NCBI GenBank assembly: GCA_021739635.1
Contig: JAIPBH010000001.1
Location: 293,209-357,208 of the forward strand
DNA length: 64,000 nucleotides
Source: Flavobacteriaceae bacterium
GTDB lineage: Bacteria; Bacteroidota; Bacteroidia; Flavobacteriales; Flavobacteriaceae
Direction of reading: 5' to 3'
Shown: positions 30,040 to 37,330 of the stretch, one piece after another
Numbering within the stretch: the stretch's first letter is position 1
Layout of the letters: the number at the start of each line of letters is the position of its first letter
The notes under the pieces: model-generated
Databases searched by the model: none
Told to the model about the DNA's origin: nothing
The model's input: only the letters and a program-made list of their open reading frames with translations
Made by a program: the position numbers and the translations under genes

Positions 30040-30582
30040 ATGATAGAAGAAAAAGTAATTCTTGTTAACGAAAACGACGAACAAATTGGTGTCATGCCAA
30101 AAATGGAAGCCCATGAAAGAGCCCTTTTGCATCGTGCCTTTTCAGTTTTTGTTTTTAATGATAAAAATGAATTGATGCTACAACAACGAGCAGCACATAA
30201 ATACCATTCCCCATTGTTATGGACCAATACATGTTGCAGCCATCAACGTGTTGGCGAAACCAATATACAAGCCGGAAAACGCCGCTTGATGGAAGAAATG
30301 GGTTTTGTTGTAGAATTAGAAGACATCATTTCATTTATATACAAAGCACCCTTTGATAACGGATTAACCGAGCATGAATTTGACCATGTGCTTATTGGAA
30401 AATTCAACCAAGAGCCAATAATTAATCTAGATGAAGTAGCCAGTTGGAAATGGATGCCTTTGGAAAATGTAAAGAATGATATGGTTTTACATCCTGAAAT
30501 TTATACAGAATGGTTTAAAATTATTTTTGAAAAATTTTATCAACATATAAATATTCTAGGAAATGAAGGTAACGGTAAGTAG
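30040..30582 (+). CDS. idi: Isopentenyl-diphosphate delta-isomerase, type 1
   Basis: 180 residues, Nudix fold. Active-site Cys in TNTCCSHQRVGE, Nudix-like segment AGKRRLMEEMGF, catalytic EHEFDHV. Interconverts IPP and DMAPP for isoprenoids. Its last 20 bp overlap the start of the pterin-synthase gene in another frame, so the two are probably translated together. Confidence 0.95.
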   Translation: MIEEKVILVNENDEQIGVMPKMEAHERALLHRAFSVFVFNDKNELMLQQRAAHKYHSPLLWTNTCCSHQRVGETNIQAGKRRLMEEMGFVVELEDIISFIYKAPFDNGLTEHEFDHVLIGKFNQEPIINLDEVASWKWMPLENVKNDMVLHPEIYTEWFKIIFEKFYQHINILGNEGNGK

Positions 30583-30973
30583 GAGAGCGCACTTTAATGC
30601 AGCTCATAGATTATATAGAAAAGACTGGACTTTTGAAAAAAACGATGAAGTTTTTGGGTTATGCAACAATCCAAATTTTCATGGACATAATTATGAATTA
30701 ATTGCAAATGTTACAGGTGAAATTGATCCAGAAACAGGTTATGTTATTGATGTTAAAATTTTAAAAGACCTTATAAAGTCTGAAATCGAAGATGCCTTCG
30801 ATCACAAAAACTTAAATTTAGACGTTCCAGAATTTAAAGACCTAAATCCTACTGCTGAAAATATTGTAGTTATTATTTATGATAAGATTAAAGCAAAGCT
30901 TGATTCAAAGTTTGATTTGGAAGTTGTTCTTTACGAAACTCCAAGAAATTTTGTGACCTATTCTGGTAAATAA
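30563..30973 (+). CDS. 6-pyruvoyl-tetrahydropterin synthase-family enzyme (PTPS-like/QueD family)
   Basis: 136 residues. Zinc ligands His15 (FNAAHRL), His40 and His42 (NFHGHNY), catalytic Cys34 (GLCNNPNFHGHNY), and DHKNLNLDVPEF. The Cys-to-His spacing (Cys-x5-HGH) matches animal PTPS (CNNPNGHGHNY) better than QueD, which has Cys-x3-HGH. Annotation pipelines often call this 6-carboxytetrahydropterin synthase. The ATG at 30563 overlaps idi by 20 bp. Confidence 0.85.
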   Translation: MKVTVSRRAHFNAAHRLYRKDWTFEKNDEVFGLCNNPNFHGHNYELIANVTGEIDPETGYVIDVKILKDLIKSEIEDAFDHKNLNLDVPEFKDLNPTAENIVVIIYDKIKAKLDSKFDLEVVLYETPRNFVTYSGK

Positions 30974-31064
30974 ATTTTAATGAGATTGTAAAAATTAAAA
31001 ACAGTACCTTATTGGTTACACATAAATTAGTGCTAAAATTATATCACTATTAGAAGTTAATGCG

Positions 31065-31072
31065 TAATTTTG
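31065..31072 (+). promoter_or_regulatory. Promoter box TAATTTTG
   Basis: TAATTTTG followed by CA, 22 bp before the 89-residue gene at 31095, fits the -7 box; the -33 element is unclear. Confidence 0.45.
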
Positions 31073-31094
31073 CATGTAAATTAAAAATTAAAAT

Positions 31095-31364
31095 ATGGCA
31101 AATGTTAGAAACCTAAAAAAAGACATTAATTATGTTTTAGGTGATATTATTGAAGCAGCTTATGTTTGGGAATATACAAACACCAATAAAGACAATAAAA
31201 AGAGTGAGGCTATTGTAGATGAAGCTATAAACACTTTTGATGCATTAATTGCAAAAGTTAATGACAAAAATGTTGAAAATAAAAAAGCACATTTTAAAGC
31301 TATTAGTTCTGAACTAGAAGAAAAGGGAAGAGCATTAATTGAAAAAATTAATAAGCTAGGATAA
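31095..31364 (+). CDS. Conserved small helical protein of unknown function
   Basis: 89 residues, opening MANVRNLKKDINYVLGDIIEAAYVWEYTNT and ending with helical, Lys/Glu-rich sequence (EEKGRALIEKINKLG). No signal peptide or membrane segment. Looks like a short flavobacterial protein family without assigned function. Stands alone between the pterin gene and tRNA-Thr. Confidence 0.75.
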   Translation: MANVRNLKKDINYVLGDIIEAAYVWEYTNTNKDNKKSEAIVDEAINTFDALIAKVNDKNVENKKAHFKAISSELEEKGRALIEKINKLG

Positions 31365-31381
31365 TTTTTTTTAACGGATTG

Positions 31382-31411
31382 TTGTAAATATCAATTTTGC
31401 TATTATATTTG
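31382..31411 (+). promoter_or_regulatory. Promoter of the second tRNA-Thr
   Basis: TTG (31382-31384), 19 bp, TATATTTG (31404-31411), then GCATCCGTTA, similar to the same region before the tRNA-tuf operon. Lies 14 bp before the tRNA. Confidence 0.75.
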
Positions 31412-31425
31412 CATCCGTTAAAAAC

Positions 31426-31499
31426 GCCGATGTAGCTCAGCTGGCTAGAGCAGCTGATTTGTAATCAGCAGGTCGTGGGTTCGAGTCCCTCTATCGGCT
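31426..31499 (+). tRNA. tRNA-Thr(TGT), second copy
   Basis: 74 nt, identical base for base to 14717-14790. Own promoter upstream and terminator just after, so a single-gene unit. The duplication probably raises tRNA-Thr(TGT) dosage. Confidence 0.97.
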
Positions 31500-31502
31500 C
31501 TT

Positions 31503-31540
31503 AAAAAAAAAGACCTTTCAATTGAAAGGTCTTTTTTTTG
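31503..31540. terminator. Bidirectional terminator after tRNA-Thr
   Basis: AGACCTTTC (31511-31519), AATT loop, GAAAGGTCT (31524-31532), between an A run and a T run. Serves both the tRNA and the converging DUF4369 gene. Confidence 0.85.
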
Positions 31541-31555
31541 TATTCAATTATAAGA

Positions 31556-32263
31556 TTAATTCTTTGAATTTTCTTTCTTAATGTTATCAATAAAATTTTG
31601 AAATTCTTTACCATACTTTGAGTTTTTTACTTCTGGAGTTAATGAAACATTTATGGTATCTAAAAACTTAATTTGAGCATTGTAAATTTCTGTAAGCGCT
31701 AAATAAGGAGCAACTTCACTGTCTTTATGGTTTAAAGCAAAATTTACTGTATATAAGTATTTTCTTTTTAACAAGTTATCAAACTCATTTTGTATGCTAT
31801 TAAATTTTGATGTATCTCCATTTTTTTGAGCTTCAAAACTTTCTTTGATTAAATTTAAGTTTTTCTCATTAAAACGAGATGCCATCAATCTGTATTCTTC
31901 TAAAGTTTTTTGTTGTTTCGAACCATTAATTTTGGCATCAAACGAAAAGTTTTTTAAAGTAGTATTTATTTCTGTAATTCCTTTATCTGCAAAAAACAGA
32001 ATTCTATCATCTTCACTATTGCTGTTTTTATCTAAATAGAGAAAAAACACTTCAGGAGACTCTAATTTACTATGTAATTCAAATTGGGAATTTCCATTAA
32101 TAGTTACAGAATCTATCATAACTAAAGCTGTGTCTTTAACCTTTTTAAGATAAACGCTACCTTTTTTAAGGCCTTTTATATTACCAATTACAGTTAAGTC
32201 GTGTTGCTCTTTTTCACAAGAAAATATTAAAAGCAAGACCAATAAAGTAGATATTTTTTTCAT
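31556..32263 (-). CDS. DUF4369 lipoprotein
   Basis: 235 residues. Lipoprotein signal (lipobox IFSC, Cys16), then the DUF4369 domain: LTVIGNIKGLKKGSVYLKKVKDTALVMIDSVTINGNSQFELH. Members are envelope lipoproteins of Bacteroidota, often at the N-terminus of thioredoxin-family proteins; no thioredoxin domain follows here. Function unknown. Confidence 0.85.
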   Translation of the reverse strand: MKKISTLLVLLLIFSCEKEQHDLTVIGNIKGLKKGSVYLKKVKDTALVMIDSVTINGNSQFELHSKLESPEVFFLYLDKNSNSEDDRILFFADKGITEINTTLKNFSFDAKINGSKQQKTLEEYRLMASRFNEKNLNLIKESFEAQKNGDTSKFNSIQNEFDNLLKRKYLYTVNFALNHKDSEVAPYLALTEIYNAQIKFLDTINVSLTPEVKNSKYGKEFQNFIDNIKKENSKN

Positions 32264-32341
32264 TTAAAAAATTTAATTTTAGTGCGCAAATATCAGATAA
32301 TTATAAGTTTTAAAAAAATTAAGTGAATACAATATTTATAA

Positions 32342-33652
32342 TTAGCTAACGGATGCCAATTCCATTAAAATGGTACATAAAATAGCACCTACAGTTCCAA
32401 TAGCATAACCACAAACAGCTAATAAAACACCAACAGTGGCTAGTGATGGATGAAAAGCGGCTGCTACAATTGGTGCTGATGCTGCACCACCAACATTTGC
32501 CTGACTCCCAACTGCTAAAAAGAAATATGGAGCCTTAATAAGTTTAGCAACTAAAATTAATAATCCAGCATGAATAGTCATCCAGACCATGCCAATAAAA
32601 ATTAAGCCTGTATTGTCAAAAATTAGTGTTAAATCCATTTTCATTCCAACAGTTGCAACAAGAATATAAATAAATACACTTCCATATTTACTTGCACCTG
32701 CGCCTTCATAATTTTTAGCTTTTGTAAATGATAATACTATGGCTATTAATGTTGCAATGCTTATCATCCAAAAGAATTCTGAGTCTAAAAAAGTAAATAT
32801 ATTTCTTGTTCTTGGAGATTCAATGTTTCCAACTAATTTACCAAAGTATGGCGATAAATATCCAGCAAAAAAATGTGAAATACTTACTGTTCCAAAAGCA
32901 ATTGCTGCGATAATCATGAGGTCTTTTAAGGATGGATTTCGTTTCACTTTATTAGTAAATGTTGATACTTTCTCTTTTAAAGCTTCAATAGCTGAATTGT
33001 CTGCATTCAACCACTTATCAATTTTATTAGAATTTCCTATACCTATTAATAAAACGGCCATCCAAATATTAGCTACAACAATGTCAACAAACACCATACC
33101 TCCATATAGTTTTTGGTTGTATCCATAAATTTCCAACATAGCAGTTTGATTTGCTCCGCCACCAATCCAACTTCCTGCCAAGGTTGATAAGCCTCTCCAA
33201 ACAGCATCTGGCCCAACACCACCAACGGTTTCAGGAGAAATCATTGAAATTAATAATATGGCAATGGGTCCTCCAATGATGATGCCAATGGTTCCTGTAA
33301 AAAACATAATTAAAGCTTTCCATCCTAAATTAAAAACAGCTTTTAAATCAATGCTTAAAGTCATTAAAACCAAAGCTGCTGGCAACAAATATCTACTAGA
33401 TACATAATACAAATTTGAACTGTGTTTTGATATTTCACCTGAGGCATTTAATGTTTCCCATTCTGGTGCAATGAGTCCAATAGTAGTAAATAATGATGGT
33501 AGCATGTAGGCTACAAATAAACCAGGAACTATTTTATAGAATTTAACCCAAAATCCTGATGTTTTTGATTCTGTATAAAAAACGAATCCTAAGGCGAGCA
33601 TTAGTAAACCAAATACAATTGTGTCGTCAGTAAAAAGTGGCGTATTATCCAT
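32342..33652 (-). CDS. DUF819 family membrane protein
   Basis: 436 residues, about 11-12 membrane segments, with DUF819 features: LSTLAGSWIGGGANQTAM and AVGSQANVGGAASAPIVAAAFHPSLATVGVLLAVCGYAIGT near the end. The symmetry resembles ion- or solute-coupled carriers, but the substrate is unknown. 78 bp separate it from the DUF4369 gene downstream on the same strand. Confidence 0.88.
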   Translation of the reverse strand: MDNTPLFTDDTIVFGLLMLALGFVFYTESKTSGFWVKFYKIVPGLFVAYMLPSLFTTIGLIAPEWETLNASGEISKHSSNLYYVSSRYLLPAALVLMTLSIDLKAVFNLGWKALIMFFTGTIGIIIGGPIAILLISMISPETVGGVGPDAVWRGLSTLAGSWIGGGANQTAMLEIYGYNQKLYGGMVFVDIVVANIWMAVLLIGIGNSNKIDKWLNADNSAIEALKEKVSTFTNKVKRNPSLKDLMIIAAIAFGTVSISHFFAGYLSPYFGKLVGNIESPRTRNIFTFLDSEFFWMISIATLIAIVLSFTKAKNYEGAGASKYGSVFIYILVATVGMKMDLTLIFDNTGLIFIGMVWMTIHAGLLILVAKLIKAPYFFLAVGSQANVGGAASAPIVAAAFHPSLATVGVLLAVCGYAIGTVGAILCTILMELASVS

Positions 33653-33830
33653 ATTATATTATTTTGTTTAAAAATACCAAAATAATATAATATAAATTAG
33701 TATTAAGATTTTGTTAAAATGATAATTTGGCACAATCATTGAAATATAATAATTGTTACATTCAAAATGAATAGTTTATTGAGTGGTTACTTTAAACTTA
33801 AGAGTGTAATTATATTTTTGGTTGGTTAGT

Positions 33831-33860
33831 AAAAGCATCCTAATTTTAGGATGCTTTTTT
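33831..33860. terminator. Terminator after the alpha/beta hydrolase gene
   Basis: AAAAGCATCCTAA pairs with TTAGGATGCTTTT. The better T run is on the plus strand (33853-33860), although the minus gene ends at 33860, so it is probably bidirectional. The rest of the 207-bp gap shows no gene. Confidence 0.7.
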
Positions 33861-34783
33861 TATTTTATAAAATTTAATAATTCATCAATGAGTTGAGGCG
33901 CTATTTTTCTATTTGGCTCATTGTATGATTTTGAGTTTTCTAAATTATCACCATCAATGGCGACTAATACATGATTCATATTATCAAGTAATTTTAAAAT
34001 AGAACTTGGTACGGCTTCATTTAGTTGAACAGCTTCTTTAGTTTCTACCTGCAAATCTTTAGTGCCATTAATTAATAGTATTGGCATTTTAAGTTTTTTT
34101 ATTTCTTCTGTAGGGTTGTATTGCATCCAATTCATCATGAAAGACTGAATATCTTTATTGAAAACTGAGGCTAATTCCATTGGGAAATCATCTGTTTTAA
34201 TTCCTTTTCTTAAACTATCAACCACTCGTTTTGCATCATTTGATAATATAGGATATGTTTTAGCAATTTGCTCAAGAATAATATTGTCAATAGATTGAGC
34301 TGGTCCAGAAATAGAAATAAATCCATCCACTTTGTCTTTAGCTGCTAGCATTCCAACCAAACTACCTTGACTATGACCAATTATATATATGTGATTAAAG
34401 TTTCCATCTTTTTTGAAGTACTCAATAACAGAAGTAGCATCTGTAACAAAATCGTCAAAAAGTATGTTACGGTCTATTCTGCCTGTTTTAATTTGTTTTA
34501 CAACACGTTTATCATACCTAAAGGTTGCAATATTGTTATTGGTTAAATCTTCAGCTAATTTTTTTAATGAATTATTATTTAAAAAACTTTGGTTTCCATT
34601 TCTATCTGTTGGACCAGAACCGCCAATAATAATGGCTAAATGTGGTTTTGTTATATTATTTGGGGTTAAAAGTGTTCCATCAATAAAGTTATTAACTTGA
34701 ATATCTTGTGAATTAAAAGACATGTTTTGAGAGTATGATTTTATAAAACACAATACTGAAAATATTAAAATTTTAGTTTTCAT
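33860..34783 (-). CDS. Secreted alpha/beta hydrolase
   Basis: 307 residues. Signal peptide (MKTKILIFSVLCFIKSYSQ). Catalytic Ser138 in GHSQG, with an oxyanion-type IIIGGSGPTDRNGNQ earlier, an Asp in LLINGTKDLQVE and a likely His in NMNHVLVA. Resembles exported peptidase/esterase-like hydrolases of the S33/DLH type. Substrate unknown. No partner gene nearby. Confidence 0.82.
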   Translation of the reverse strand: MKTKILIFSVLCFIKSYSQNMSFNSQDIQVNNFIDGTLLTPNNITKPHLAIIIGGSGPTDRNGNQSFLNNNSLKKLAEDLTNNNIATFRYDKRVVKQIKTGRIDRNILFDDFVTDATSVIEYFKKDGNFNHIYIIGHSQGSLVGMLAAKDKVDGFISISGPAQSIDNIILEQIAKTYPILSNDAKRVVDSLRKGIKTDDFPMELASVFNKDIQSFMMNWMQYNPTEEIKKLKMPILLINGTKDLQVETKEAVQLNEAVPSSILKLLDNMNHVLVAIDGDNLENSKSYNEPNRKIAPQLIDELLNFIK

Positions 34784-35013
34784 TTTTTTAAATAATAGGT
34801 TTCTGGATTAAACTGTAATGATATCTGATTTATTATTATGGCAAGTAAAAATATATTAAAGTTGAAGATATTTTTGTTTTTTTTGAACTAAATATTAAGT
34901 AGTTATTATAATATTTTTATAGGAATAATATATCAATTTACATATAAATGTTAAAATATAATGTATTACATCGAAAAAATATACATTTAATCGGTTTAAA
35001 ACAATTTTTATGT

Positions 35014-35021
35014 TACTTTTG
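35014..35021 (+). promoter_or_regulatory. -7 box of RNA copy 1 (TACTTTTG)
   Basis: TACTTTTG fits TAnnTTTG and lies 4 bp before the conserved transcribed part. The equivalent TATTTTTG is at 35335-35342. The spacing is kept although the bases between differ. Confidence 0.5.
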
Positions 35022-35025
35022 GTGT

Positions 35026-35169
35026 GTACTAAATAACATACTTTTTAGTTCAATGGATTAATTAATTAATATTTGCATTTTGTAATAGTTATAGTAACCC
35101 TAAATCTATCTTCAAAATAAAAAAAAGCAAATTGACGAAAAACCGAGATTGAGGGATCTCGGTTTTTTT
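35026..35169 (+). ncRNA. Candidate small RNA, copy 1
   Basis: About 145 nt between a TAnnTTTG box and an intrinsic terminator. The 5' part can fold (ACTAAA at 35028-35033 with TTTAGT at 35044-35049). The middle has TTAATTAATTAAT and an A-rich run. The end is AACCGAGAT/ATCTCGGTT with a 6-nt loop, then seven T. No start codon leads to a meaningful frame. I recognise no known RNA family. Confidence 0.65.
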
Positions 35170-35334
35170 ATGCATTAAATTTAAGTAGTTTAATTAAGCA
35201 ACTTTTAAAACTATTTTTCTGTTTTCATTAGGTTGTTTTTAATATAAAAATAATCAATTTTCGTATAAATGTTAAAATAAAACGCATTTCATCGAAAAAA
35301 TATTCATTTAATCGGTTTTAAACAAATTTTATTA

Positions 35335-35342
35335 TATTTTTG
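35335..35342 (+). promoter_or_regulatory. -7 box of RNA copy 2 (TATTTTTG)
   Basis: TATTTTTG, at the same offset as the box of copy 1. Confidence 0.5.
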
Positions 35343-35346
35343 AAGC

Positions 35347-35490
35347 GTACTAAATAACATACTTTTTAGTTCAATGGATTAATTAATTAATATTTGCATT
35401 TTGTAATAGTTATAGGAACCCTAAATCTATCTTCAAAATAAAAAAAAGCAAATTGACGAAAAACCGAGATTGAGGGATCTTGGTTTTTTT
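35347..35490 (+). ncRNA. Candidate small RNA, copy 2
   Basis: Same as copy 1 apart from one T-to-G (near 35416) and a C-to-T in the terminator stem, which keeps pairing as G-U. Its T run abuts the alkB stop (35490-35492); the hairpin may also end alkB, since the minus-strand side has five T. Confidence 0.65.
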
Positions 35491-36083
35491 TATGCAATAA
35501 TTCTAAAGGTTAAATTAATTCGTTCTCCAATTTTTCTTTTAGTTTTTGGTAATTGATGCAACCAATTTTTTTGTGTGTCACCTTTCATTAATAAAAGACT
35601 ACCATGATTTAATATAATCTTTGTTTTTAAATTAGGTTCATATTTATGTTTAAAATGAAAAATGCGTTCAGCTCCAAAAGTAACAGACGCAATAATTGGT
35701 TTATTGCCTAATTCTTTTTCATTATCGGCATGCCATCCGTTACTATCTTGTCCATTTCGGTATAAATTTGCTAAACAAGTTGTAAATTTTGCATCAATTA
35801 CTTTTTCAATAGCATCTTTTATTTCTAACAACTCTTTTGTGAATGGTTTTGGATGCATTGTTATATTTGAATAGGTATAAGACAGTTTATTACTAGCGTA
35901 TAAAGCTGTTAATCGCGGTTGTAGATATGTTTTTCCAAAAACTGTAATAGTGTCTTTTTGCCATTCAACAGTATTTAAAAGAGTTTTAAAATAGTTATTT
36001 GATAATTTATCATTGAAAAAATGTGGATAATACATAACATCAGCATCTTTCATATTTAAATTTATTTCACTTTCAAAGCGCAT
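35490..36083 (-). CDS. alkB: AlkB-family 2-oxoglutarate/Fe(II) dioxygenase
   Basis: 197 residues. Iron ligands His118 and Asp120 (NGWHADNE) and His176 (NWLHQLPKT), with 2-oxoglutarate contacts at Arg187/Arg194 (RINLTFR). The family oxidatively removes alkyl lesions from DNA or RNA. Cytoplasmic. Divergent from the VanX-like gene by 39 bp. The upstream Met1 is taken; Met11 is possible. Confidence 0.92.
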   Translation of the reverse strand: MRFESEINLNMKDADVMYYPHFFNDKLSNNYFKTLLNTVEWQKDTITVFGKTYLQPRLTALYASNKLSYTYSNITMHPKPFTKELLEIKDAIEKVIDAKFTTCLANLYRNGQDSNGWHADNEKELGNKPIIASVTFGAERIFHFKHKYEPNLKTKIILNHGSLLLMKGDTQKNWLHQLPKTKRKIGERINLTFRIIA

Positions 36084-36122
36084 GTACTTTTATTTTCTAA
36101 ATTAGCTTAAATTGATATCAAT

Positions 36123-36788
36123 ATGAAATATAAATTACTTTTGGTTTTATTTTTTGTTTACTCTTATATGTTTTCTCAATTACCTGAAGGCTTTGTGTAT
36201 GCAGAACACGTTATTCCAGATTTAAATGTTGAGTTAAGATATTATACATCATATAATTTTGTTGGTAGTCCTATAAACGGTTATCAAACAAATTCTCTTA
36301 TACTAACAAAAGAAGCAGCTAACGCTTTAAAACAAGTTCAAGTAGAATTGCTAAAACAAAATTTGTGTTTAAAAATTTATGATGGATATCGTCCGCAACG
36401 TGCTGTAAATCATTTTATAATTTGGGCAAGAAATTTGAATGACACCATTAATAAACATATATTTTATCCAAATGTAAATAAAAGTGATTTGTTTAATGAG
36501 GGATATATTGCAACACATTCGGGCCATAGTAGAGGTAGTACTTTAGATGTAACAATCATTGATGGTAATACGGGCATTCCTTTAGATATGGGAAGTCCGT
36601 ATGATTTTTTTGGTGAAGAATCTTGGGTTGATTATCAAGATATTTCAGAAAAACAAAAAGCAAATAGACAAATATTACAAGATGTAATGTTAAAGTATGG
36701 CTTTAGAAATTATCCAAAAGAGTGGTGGCATTTTACTTTAAGGCAAGAACCTTTTCCTGAAACTTATTTTGATTTTGTTATTGAATAA
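36123..36788 (+). CDS. D-alanyl-D-alanine dipeptidase (VanX/DdpX family)
   Basis: 221 residues, M15D metallopeptidase. Signal peptide (to MFSQ). Zinc site His135 and Asp142 (SGHSRGSTLDVT) and Glu200/His203 (EWWHF), the same spacing as VanX. Cleaves D-Ala-D-Ala, here probably in the periplasm for cell-wall recycling. No van ligase or regulator genes are nearby, so vancomycin resistance is not implied. Confidence 0.92.
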   Translation: MKYKLLLVLFFVYSYMFSQLPEGFVYAEHVIPDLNVELRYYTSYNFVGSPINGYQTNSLILTKEAANALKQVQVELLKQNLCLKIYDGYRPQRAVNHFIIWARNLNDTINKHIFYPNVNKSDLFNEGYIATHSGHSRGSTLDVTIIDGNTGIPLDMGSPYDFFGEESWVDYQDISEKQKANRQILQDVMLKYGFRNYPKEWWHFTLRQEPFPETYFDFVIE

Positions 36789-36826
36789 AAAAAACTGCTT
36801 TTATTACAAAAGCAGTTTTTAATGTT
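36787..36826. terminator. Bidirectional terminator
   Basis: AAAAACTGCTTTT (36790-36802) pairs with AAAAGCAGTTTTT (36808-36820), 13 bp, 5-nt loop, between VanX-like and DUF6249 genes that converge. Confidence 0.85.
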
Positions 36827-36846
36827 TTTTGATTGGTGAAATAATA

Positions 36847-37188
36847 TTATTTATCTAGGTTTTTGGTCATGTTAAACCCAACAAATAACCCAATACCTGC
36901 CATTAAAAATATGGTTCCTGGATAGGCCACATCTTCATCAACACCTAAGTTGTATTGTAAAATTGATGCAATAAATACACCAAGGCCAATAGCCATTAAT
37001 AATAAGGCTAAATTTAATAAAAGCACTTTCCAAATAGGTGAACGGTTATTTCTATCACCCATAAAAATGCTGGCATCTGCACCTTTTTCAATAAGTGCTA
37101 AACGTTCTTTGTTTCTTGTAGATAAGTATAAATATACAATGCCGAAAATAGCAAGAAATAAACTGATTGGTATTAAAATGTCTTCCAT
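36847..37188 (-). CDS. DUF6249 membrane protein
   Basis: 113 residues: a membrane helix at the N-terminus (about 3-22), the segment NKERLALIEKGADASIF, and two helices (about 54-75, 90-105) near the C-terminus. This is the DUF6249 type, function unknown. It is divergent from an ECF sigma gene and shares the same kind of promoter, so it is probably under that sigma factor. Confidence 0.8.
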   Translation of the reverse strand: MEDILIPISLFLAIFGIVYLYLSTRNKERLALIEKGADASIFMGDRNNRSPIWKVLLLNLALLLMAIGLGVFIASILQYNLGVDEDVAYPGTIFLMAGIGLFVGFNMTKNLDK

Positions 37189-37234
37189 AATTGTTTGTTT
37201 TTAATTGATTATATTTCATGTGTTCATAGCTTAT

Positions 37235-37261
37235 GACGACATCTTTTATATTTAGGTTACA
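37235..37261 (-). promoter_or_regulatory. ECF promoter for the DUF6249 gene
   Basis: Minus-strand TGTAACC (37255-37261), 14 bp, GTCGTC (37235-37240). It matches the plus-strand promoter at 37294-37320 in sequence and spacing. The form TGTAAC-N17-CGTC fits ECF-type promoters (AAC in -35, CGTC in -10). Confidence 0.7.
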
Positions 37262-37293
37262 CATAACACTAAATAATTTTTTTTGAAATGTTT

Positions 37294-37320
37294 TGTAACC
37301 TAAAACTAATCAATGTCGTC
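37294..37320 (+). promoter_or_regulatory. ECF autoregulatory promoter of the sigma gene
   Basis: TGTAACC (37294-37300), 14 bp, GTCGTC (37315-37320). Same as its divergent partner. The arms TTTAGGTTACA and TGTAACCTAAA form an 11-bp inverted repeat. Transcription would start near 37327, downstream of the ATG at 37313. Confidence 0.7.
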
Positions 37321-37330
37321 TTACTATCAA

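Larger units (their letters stand above)
34928..35497. repeat. Tandem duplication (321-bp period) in a gene-free stretch
   Basis: The 706-bp gap between 34783 and 35490 holds two copies of one unit at a 321-bp offset. In the 144-bp part 35026-35169 versus 35347-35490 I count two differences; the about 90 bp before it differ at about 14 positions; the rest of the spacer has diverged. No protein-coding frame fits. The unequal divergence suggests selection, or conversion, on the transcribed part. Confidence 0.85.

Noticed and set aside
33623-33628. GTCGTC near 33623 as another ECF promoter
   Set aside because: It lies inside the DUF819 coding sequence with GTAAA, not GTAAC, upstream and no gene starting after it on that strand.
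33813-33860. Tiny RNA from TATTTTTG to the terminator at 33831
   Set aside because: The product would be little more than the terminator hairpin itself; the box is probably chance in AT-rich DNA.
34928-35497. CRISPR-like or insertion-sequence origin for the tandem repeat
   Set aside because: Only two copies at a 321-bp period, no spacer pattern, no terminal inverted repeats, no transposase.
36123-36788. Vancomycin-resistance gene (VanX)
   Set aside because: Catalytic residues match, but it has a signal peptide and no vanH/vanA or regulator genes; a wall-recycling dipeptidase is the simpler reading.
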